Shown here: positions 37,630-64,000 of the stretch, one piece after another
Position numbering within the stretch: the first letter of the stretch is position 1
Layout: each line of letters starts with the position of its first letter
Source: Paragorgia papillata
Lineage: Eukaryota; Cnidaria; Anthozoa; Scleralcyonacea; Coralliidae
Reading direction: 5' to 3'
DNA length: 64,000 bases
Assembly (NCBI GenBank): GCA_035771165.1
Contig: JAWNZC010000014.1
Span: forward strand, 124,001-188,000
Made by a program: the position numbers and the translations under genes
The notes under the pieces: generated by a model
What the model was told of the DNA's origin: nothing
Seen by the model: the letters and a program-made list of their open reading frames with translations, nothing else
Databases searched by the model: none

Positions 37630-37714
37630 GCTTTCCATAGCAGTATCCTCCACTTCTCTCTCTCAATCTCTCTCTTGTGCATCCTCCCTAGTTTTTATGG
37701 GGGTTTGGTGGCAC

Positions 37715-37762
37715 AGTGGTTAGCGCACGTGCCTTTCAGTGGATGGTCCTTACTGCATGGAC
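37715..37762 (+). repeat. tRNA-like 5' half (SINE fragment)
   Basis: GTGGCACAGTGGTTAGCGCA matches a tRNA D-arm with A box. No B box or T-arm follows at the right distance. Probable tRNA-derived SINE remnant. Confidence 0.35.
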
Positions 37763-37879
37763 CTCTACGGATAACAGTTTAAATATAACTGATAGAGTTA
37801 TCCAGTATAAGTGTAGTTAGTTTAGTTTTTAAACTAAATACTCTCATGTCCCTTCTCACCTTCCACTTCATATGACAAT

Positions 37880-38300
37880 ATGACATGCTTTTCTTTACTT
37901 TTCTTCATCTCAATCGGATCCGCTTCAGAGGAATGTCAAACACCAACTGACTCGGTAGCTATCCCATGCAGAAAGACACACCACACATCCTTCGTATCAT
38001 CCTCATCTCTGTCCGTTTTAATCTTGCACTCTGCCCCACTCTCATCCTTCAGGAAGTTTACTCCAACGACATCCTGCCTTTTTTCGCCACCTGCTTCATT
38101 ATCTTGAACACATGCACATCTCTGCCCAGGCGCCCTTCCTCTGTATTGAGCTTTTTCTTCGTATTCCTTTCTTAGTTTCCTGTTGTTGAACCTCAGCAAC
38201 TACTTTTCTTGCAATATTCTTCAACAGTACTCTTCGCCTAACACCATTCAATGCAATGCCTACTCCTCGCCTTCTGCCACACCTCAATCACATCTCCTCG
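37880..38300 (-). pseudogene. Non-LTR retrotransposon fragment (region before RT, RTE-like)
   Basis: Minus-strand translation in two frames gives RVLLKNIARKVVAEVQ, KKEYEEK, FKIMKQVAKKG, DVVGVNFLKDESGA and KDVWCVFLHGIA. This order (basic helix, IxKxxxxxxxD, KDExG, xxVWxxYF) is the linker between endonuclease and RT in RTE-like LINEs. Several frameshifts and stops break it, and neither the endonuclease nor the RT core is present. Confidence 0.5.
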
Positions 38301-38523
38301 TCCAGAACGAATTTCCATTGGCTTCAAAGCACCTTTGTAAGCTCCCACACCTTTTTCCTACATGGGCGAAATTTTACCCGCCGAACTTTCACTTCACGTG
38401 AACTTATCGTAATCAGTCTAAGATGGTGACGTGACACTGTCTCTTCTCCAGGAACAATCTCGTACTCAGAGCCTGCGATCCTTTTGGTCATTACCAAGGA
38501 TCTGGGGAACTCCGATGAAACTG

Positions 38524-38691
38524 ATAATTATGTGGTACAGAACGTCGAGAAATCGATTAAACAAGTTTGTAACGTGCACATTATTTGAAATTTTACTGTT
38601 TTTAAACGATTAAAAACAGTAAAATTTCAAATAATGTGCACGTTGCAAACTTGTTTAATCGATTTCTCGACGTTCTGTACCACATAATTAT
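38524..38691. mobile_element. Palindromic MITE, 168 bp
   Basis: ATAATTATGTGGTACAGAAC at the left is inverted at the right (GTTCTGTACCACATAATTAT) and the arms meet near 38607. No coding content. Confidence 0.78.
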
Positions 38692-39158
38692 ACACGACAG
38701 ACCCAAAATGCAATTGAACATATGAAATCATTTCAAACAGCAAAAATCCCAACAATTTACAAGTTAAAACTATTGTTATTCTCGCTTCGTCACCAAACAA
38801 ACATCCATCGTCTCGCTCGTCTCGTAATTCTTTGCAGTTTCGTCTCAGAACTTTAAAATTATATTAGAGAATACAAGGTCGATGTAGTTTAGCCAAAATT
38901 CCTGACAGAAAGTACAATTCCTTACCTGAGCGGCTGCATGAGCCGATCACTGCCGAGTGCCGATGGCGACTTGGACATATAAAACACTCTCGTAAAATCG
39001 TCGTGTTGACGATTTAGAAAAAAGTTAAGAAAGACCATTTGTATCGCAACGCTTTGTCAAGAGCTTTGTAAAACACACTGGGCCATTCTTTATCGGTAAA
39101 CAAATATTTTCCCTGGTCTTCGAACGGCTAAAGATCGTCGATGACAGTAACTGATTGA

Positions 39159-40445
39159 AAGAGTTATTTTTATCAATTGTACAGTTATCTGGCAGGGCAC
39201 AACTTACTTACAGAATCGCAATCTGGATTTAGACCTCAACATTCGACTATGACGGCTTTGTTAGATGCCGTAAACGATTGGTACTCAAATATAGATAGAG
39301 GCCTTTTAAATGGAATAATTTTTTTGGACCTAAAAAAGGCTTTTGACACCATGGACCATCAAATTTTGTTACATAAACTAAAATTATATGGTGTCTGCCA
39401 ATCAAGTTTAGTTTGGTTTACTTCCTATTTAAACTGAAGAACGTAAGCAAAATACATTTGCAAACGGTGTCCTGTCGGATAGCTGTGCTATAAATTGTGG
39501 AATTCCACAAGGTTCGATACTTGGTCCGTTACTCTTCTTAGTTTATATTAACGATTTACTATCTTGTGATCTCTTTTCCAAAGTACGAATGTATGCAGAT
39601 GACACTAGTCTTACGATAGCTAGTGATGATGTGCATATACTAGAGCAACAAATGAATCGCGATATGTCTGAAATACATACGTGGTTACAAGCCAACAAAC
39701 TAGTCTAAGTATCGTGAAAACTAAATATATGATAATAGCAAACCAGCATATAATACGACACCTCACACATCAATTTCAAATTGAAGTTAACTATCAACTT
39801 TTAAAAAGAGAGAAAGGATATAAATATCTCGGAGTTGAAATAGATGACTCCTTAACTTGGAAAGATCATATTTGTAAAATCTCTAAGAAAATATCTGGGG
39901 GCATAGGTGGATTAAAACGGGTCAGACAACTTGTGCCATTTGAATTATTACTTACTATGTATACATAGTAAGTAATAATTCAAATGGCACAAGTTGTACT
40001 GCAAGTACTGCCATATTTCGATTACTGCAGTGCAGTTTGGGGGAGTTGTGGTAGAGGATTTTCCGATACACTTCAAAAGTTACAAAACAGAGCTGCCAGA
40101 GTAGTTACTTTTTCAAGTTATAACAGACAATCTACTGAGTTGCTGGATGAGCTTAAATGGGATAATCTTGAAATAAGGAGATCGAAACAACTAGCTCTGA
40201 TGATGTACAAAATAATGATTAACAGAGCACCAAGTTATTTAACTAACATGTTTGAAAACATAACTTCTGTACATTCTCATAACTTGAGAAACTCAGAGTA
40301 TAATGTTTATGTCCCAAGACCATATACTGAAGCTGGCAAAAACAGCTTTCATTATCAGGGAGCGGTTCTCTGGAATAGTCTATCGAGAGATATAAGAAGT
40401 CAAGACAATGTGAGATATTTAAAAAAATATTTAAATCGTAGTTAG
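39159..40445 (+). pseudogene. Reverse transcriptase of the LINE, frameshifted
   Basis: In order: SQSGFRPQHST and FLDLKKAFDTMDHQILLHKL (39210-39390), then after a one-base shift near 39432 CGIPQGSILGPLLF and YADDTSL (catalytic motif, about 39594). After another shift near 39705 come YKYLGVEIDDSLTWKDHI, then after a palindrome PYFDYCSAVWGS and the thumb-like tail to NVRYLKKYLNRS. The reading frame is broken at least three times, so this copy is dead, though motifs are well kept, suggesting moderate age. Confidence 0.88.
39926..39997. repeat. Perfect 36-bp-arm palindrome inside the RT frame
   Basis: Arms 39926-39961 and 39962-39997 are exact inverted copies with no spacer (centre ACTATGTA|TACATAGT). 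The left arm is genuine RT sequence (QLVPFELLLTMY). The right arm is its inverted copy, inserted before PYFDYCSAVWG. Confidence 0.92.
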
Positions 40446-40605
40446 GTTATTATAGTTATTAGGTATTAATATAAAAGATTCTAAATAATTTATAGGTACT
40501 CTATATATTTGTAATTGTTTCTATATATTTGTAATTATTTAAAAATTGTACACGGCTCACTGGAAGAGCATGTATTAATGAAGTGATACCGTGTTTAAAT
40601 AAAGA

Positions 40606-40692
<87 letters not shown>
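40606..40692 (+). repeat. (TTGA)n LINE tail
   Basis: About 21 TTGA units directly after an AATAAAGATTA sequence. Tail of the LINE, also a microsatellite. Confidence 0.95.
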
Positions 40693-40693
<1 letters not shown>

Positions 40694-41539
40694 ATTATAG
40701 GGAACTGGGAACCAGAGGACTGGGAACAAAAACCCAATTTTTTTTTCACTGACCAAAAGGATCGCAGGCTCTGGGTACGAGATTGCTCCTGTGCATGCTG
40801 CTTACGTGTCATCAACTATGATAGTCGATCCACCCGATAGATATGTAACAATTGTCCTTCTTGAACAATGTTTACACACAATCATCTCTGTTGCATTTCC
40901 AAACTTCACGATCACAGTCGCTCCATATTTCTCATTCTAAAGCAAACCCTCCATGTACTCCCGTTTTGGCTAAAAGGAATGACTCAAAGGTACCCGTCCA
41001 GTCCTTTCGCGGCTTTTCCAAAATATGTCGTCAAATTTGTTTCTTAAACCAGATTTCTGATTAGCAAGCCTCATTGCCTCAAGTTGTTAGACTAGCGACT
41101 AAATACAGGAATGGCTTTGACTTCATATTAGTCAATATTTAAATAGCTCAATCTTTTCTGGTGTTTTCTAGCTAAACTTTACAGTGGGTCCGTCGGGTCA
41201 GCGTATATATACTAGACACTTTAGACAGTAAACTCGGTTCCTGACTTAAGATAATCACACAGGCGGCCATCTTGAATAAGGCCTTGGTTATACATAGATT
41301 TCAAAAAAGCGAGCTAAAAATATTATTCTGCCCTTCCCGCGGAGGTTCATTCGACGATCGTCAGGGATGTGTCAGGGAACCTCTGCGGAGGTAAAGGCTG
41401 AAGGATACAGCCAGCCGCTCGGATAATGTATGAAAACATGGTATAACCCACAAATTGTGTTTTATTGTGCATTTTTTTAAACTATCGTGCCACCTTAAAA
41501 CAGTTAAGGTTTTAGGCGCACTTTCATAAATGTATCTTC

Positions 41540-41783
41540 AATTGACCGTACCGAAAAAGATGGCGACTTGTACATTTAACCACAATCCTTTGCGCATAGT
41601 AAATATTGTTTCCTGAACAATTATCGGAAGATTGGTCTTTAAAAAGGTCAACTTTGGTAGGAATGAAGCTCTTGCTTACTTAATCCATGTTGACATGATA
41701 AATATTTAGTTATTTGAGCTGATTTGAGCTCGCAAAGCATTGTGGTTAAATGTACCGCCGCCATCTTTTTCGGTATCGTCAAT
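41540..41783. mobile_element. MITE with inverted ends
   Basis: CAATTGACCGTACCGAAAAA..CATTTAACCACAAT at the left mirrors ATTGTGGTTAAATG..TTTTTCGGTATCGTCAATT at the right. Short frames here are artefacts. Confidence 0.65.
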
Positions 41784-42151
41784 TACAAACTTTGCCAATG
41801 AGACAATCGAAACCTCCCCATGAAAAATTCTTAGAGACAGCTAGTTTTAAGAGACAGCTAGTTTTAAGAGACAGCATCGAAAGAAATTTAAGCATATATT
41901 TAATTAAAAGTTTAATATATCCTTTGCAAACGAATCATTGTAACAAGCTTTTTGTTAACTACGACATAATAAATTAATGTCGTGCACTAAACAGACTCTT
42001 TGTTGGTCGGATCAACTTGATCCTATATTCTTCCTCCCTTTCAACACAGCTGGTAGAATAATATTTTGGGCTATTGTTTTTAGATTTTCCTGTGTAACTA
42101 TAGTTTATATTCAAGATGGCTGTCTGCGAGATTATCTTACACTGAGCTTTA

Positions 42152-42314
42152 ACAAATAAAACGTAAAGCTCCGTGCATATGTACCCTTATAAAGGTACGT
42201 TTGACGTCATTTGAACATGAAAGAAGTTGCGTACTTTACACTTCTTTCGTGTTCAAATGACGTCAAACGCGTGCCTTATAAGAGTACACATGCACGGAGC
42301 TTTGTTTTATTTGT
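42152..42314. mobile_element. Palindromic MITE
   Basis: ACAAATAAAACGTAAAGCTC and its complement bound an almost perfect hairpin including TTTGACGTCATTTGAACATG. No coding content. Confidence 0.7.
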
Positions 42315-43068
42315 TTTATAAAATAAGAAGAAAAATCAAGCTAAAAGCGAGGTAGTTTTGGAATTTGGCGGGCTTTTTCGGTCAGCTGACGTCATTCATG
42401 ATCTCTGTTCTCTTTAAATGCACGAAGCCCAGCCAATCAGGGCGTGCGTAGTGAGCACCTATTTTATAACTATCATTATCAAAGTCATTAAAAATTCATG
42501 AAGAATATTTAATCAATATCTGTAAATCGCATACAGATTCGTCCTGATTTACATAAATGTTTTCTTCAATTTACTTAGCTAAAATCACTCCAACTTGAAA
42601 AATAGTTTGAAAACATGGCTATTTCGATGCGTCCATTTGTTAAGTACGATAAAGCATTCGCAGCCGATCTGTATCTGATTTACTACGGCTCGCTTGCAGC
42701 TCGCCTTGTAAATCAGGTACAGATCGCTGCTCATGCTTTATCTATTACATGTAACTCGAATGATATCTGCTAGTCAACGTCCAGGTAAAGAATCAAGATT
42801 GCAGCCAAACATAGCGGGCACTTTTTTTCCAGAATGTTAGGAGAAAATCATGTTTAACAATGAAATTTTTAGATTATGAAAAAGCTTTAGTTTTGGAAGA
42901 GAACAAGACACAATTGAACTGGCTTCAGCCACCCTTGTTATGTGTTTGCATGCAAATATAGGCACAAAAAATAATACTGAAATCATTATTTAGCTATATT
43001 TAGACATAGGAGGATGAACACTGACGAGTGTTGGATATAGCTTCTCAAAAATATTTTAAGAGCAAATC

Positions 43069-43364
43069 ATAGTCAATCGAGATATGGTCTGGAAACTCGG
43101 CAAACTTTAAAGCGCCTATAATGAGCTGTTATTTTATGTTGAACGGTACCTTACACCGTGCACATCCTTTGTTTTAGGTTTATTAATATTTAAATAACAC
43201 GGTTGAGTGATTGAACTGAAACGTTGCTATTGGACAATTCATTCATTATACTAAAATACAATGTGTTCAGTGACCGTGCACCGTGCACAAAAATGCATAA
43301 AGGCGAACAAAAAGATAGACCAAAGACTTTAGCTGAGTTTCCAGACCATATCTCGATTGACTAC
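43069..43364. mobile_element. Mutator-like MITE, intact copy
   Basis: Ends ATAGTCAATCGAGATATGGT / ACCATATCTCGATTGACTAC are inverted, flanked by a perfect 9-bp duplication GAGCAAATC (43060-43068, 43365-43373). It is the uninterrupted equivalent of the split copy at 12251-16292. A degraded third copy lies at about 59064-59128. Confidence 0.85.
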
Positions 43365-43929
43365 GAGCAAATCGACCTAAGAGTTTGCTAAATTCGACTT
43401 AATCTTCCTCCGATTTCTCTGATTAAAATATTTATTTCTTTTGAATTTTCCTCATAAATTATTAATGATTTCAGAAAATAGGTGTAAAATCGTAAACGCA
43501 GGTTTTCAACTGTATATTATTTTTACTTGATAGTGGCCATCTCAAAAGCTTTTACGTTACAATGACCACTATAGATGTTTTTTTGTAAAGCACGCAAGAA
43601 GCCATCAAACGGATAGAACAAAGCAGGCTTGAACTGGCTATTGTGCCATTTTGCCATAGATCAATTATAGCTGAGTATTGTAGAAGAATGGGTGTTGTCA
43701 GTCCAAGCCTGCAATAAAGAACCTCCAGCTTTCAAGCTATCTATGCATGCAGACTTTCTTATCCAATGCTTTAACTATCTATCATTACAACATGGCTTGT
43801 CTGGCTAAACTATCACCAGTACAATAAGACAGTGCAAAATAAATATGTGAAGTTAACAACATAAGTGCGATTTATAAAACAGATTTGGCTGTACACTAAG
43901 AATTAAAGAATAAAGTAGAACATTATAGT

Positions 43930-55247
<11,318 letters not shown>

Positions 55248-55663
55248 AGTTTTATTATTGGACAATCTTGTCAGCCTCGGGCAGAGCAAAGCTTTTCTTT
55301 TGACAGGCTTTCTATTCAAACCAGGTATATATTTCTGTGTTTACCGTGTCAGCTTTTGTGAAGAGCTGTGGCTTTGCCGCGCTTACAGTTACCAAGGAAC
55401 ACTGGGAAGAAATTAACGATCACCACTTGTTTCCAACTGTCAAACTGACATTACGTCATTTTATCACAAACAAAATCATGATCAAATTCCAAATATTAAT
55501 TCTTGTCCTAACTAAAAAATTAATTTTAAAAACAAAACTAACCTGACTCCAAGAAAACACAAATCCTAACTCCAAAAGAAGAAAAAAATAAAGAAAAAGG
55601 ATGACGTCATGTCAGTTTGATAGATGGAAACAAGTATTTGCCTCTTCCCTCGTACAAATCAAT
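55248..55663. promoter_or_regulatory. Shared head-to-head promoter region
   Basis: The centrin start codon (minus, 55247) and the OCIA-domain start codon (plus, 55664) are 416 bp apart, so both 5' UTRs and promoters must share this interval unless further upstream exons exist. It contains a perfect cAMP-response-type palindrome TGACGTCA at 55602-55609 and a variant TTACGTCA at 55451-55458. No clear TATA box is placed for either gene. Confidence 0.65.

Positions 55664-64000
<8,337 letters not shown>

Larger units (their letters stand above)
39130..40692 (+). mobile_element. 5'-truncated CR1/L2-type LINE
   Basis: The 3' part of a reverse transcriptase reading frame is followed by a short 3' UTR and a (TTGA)n tail, the usual 3' end of CR1/L2-group LINEs. 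The endonuclease and 5' UTR are absent, consistent with 5' truncation on insertion. CAGAGCCTGCGATCCTTTTG occurs in opposite orientations at about 38470 and 40755, so the LINE lies between inverted copies of another repeat. Confidence 0.85.

Noticed and set aside
37936..38287. Two overlapping minus-strand frames as a host gene
   Set aside because: They are the same stretch read in two frames with complementary LINE-linker similarity, best explained as a frameshifted retrotransposon.
39177..39437. RT fragment as a host gene
   Set aside because: Motifs, truncation and the (TTGA)n tail identify it as a LINE.

Overview
This is eukaryotic, AT-rich metazoan DNA. It has canonical GT..AG introns, microsatellites and very dense mobile-element debris, with no bacterial gene organisation. 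The three spliced genes I can reconstruct (an FGF-family factor, a centrin, an OCIA-domain protein) are animal genes. The repeat style (many fold-back MITEs, a CR1/L2-type LINE with a tetranucleotide tail, a 5S-derived SINE, hAT and Mutator-like non-autonomous elements) is what I associate with marine invertebrates such as cnidarians. The phylum is inference and cannot be fixed from this window.

Layout. (1) 1-2.15 kb: a 183-bp TA-flanked MITE and a 1.6-kb long-armed palindrome. (2) 2.7-9.4 kb, minus strand: a complete three-exon FGF-family gene of 189 codons with the conserved FGF intron positions and phases, a basic stretch before the trefoil and no clear signal peptide. (3) 9.4-43.9 kb: a gene-poor interval of mobile elements. 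It holds a Mutator-like MITE split by a 3.7-kb fold-back element with inverted minisatellite ends, a hAT element with a broken transposase, further hAT-type elements with intact 8-bp target duplications, a 1.6-kb minisatellite, LINE fragments and many palindromic MITEs. (4) 43.9-55.25 kb, minus strand: a complete eight-exon centrin (172 aa) with repeat-filled introns. One exon carries an extra A in an A-run, which is either an assembly error or a real frameshift. (5) 55.66-64.0 kb, plus strand: an OCIA-domain (OCIAD-like) gene running off the right edge. Its start codon lies 416 bp from the centrin start codon, so the two genes share a head-to-head promoter region containing a perfect TGACGTCA site.

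Centrin acts at centrioles and basal bodies, OCIAD proteins in endosomal or mitochondrial membranes, and FGF-fold proteins in signalling or, for the FHF branch, inside the cell at ion channels. Nothing in the window ties the three into one pathway. The most unusual content is the mobile DNA: nested insertions with readable target duplications, element ends built from iterated self-complementary words, a full tRNA-like cloverleaf at the centre of nested inverted repeats, and a 36-bp-arm palindrome inside a reverse transcriptase frame that looks like a template-switch scar.
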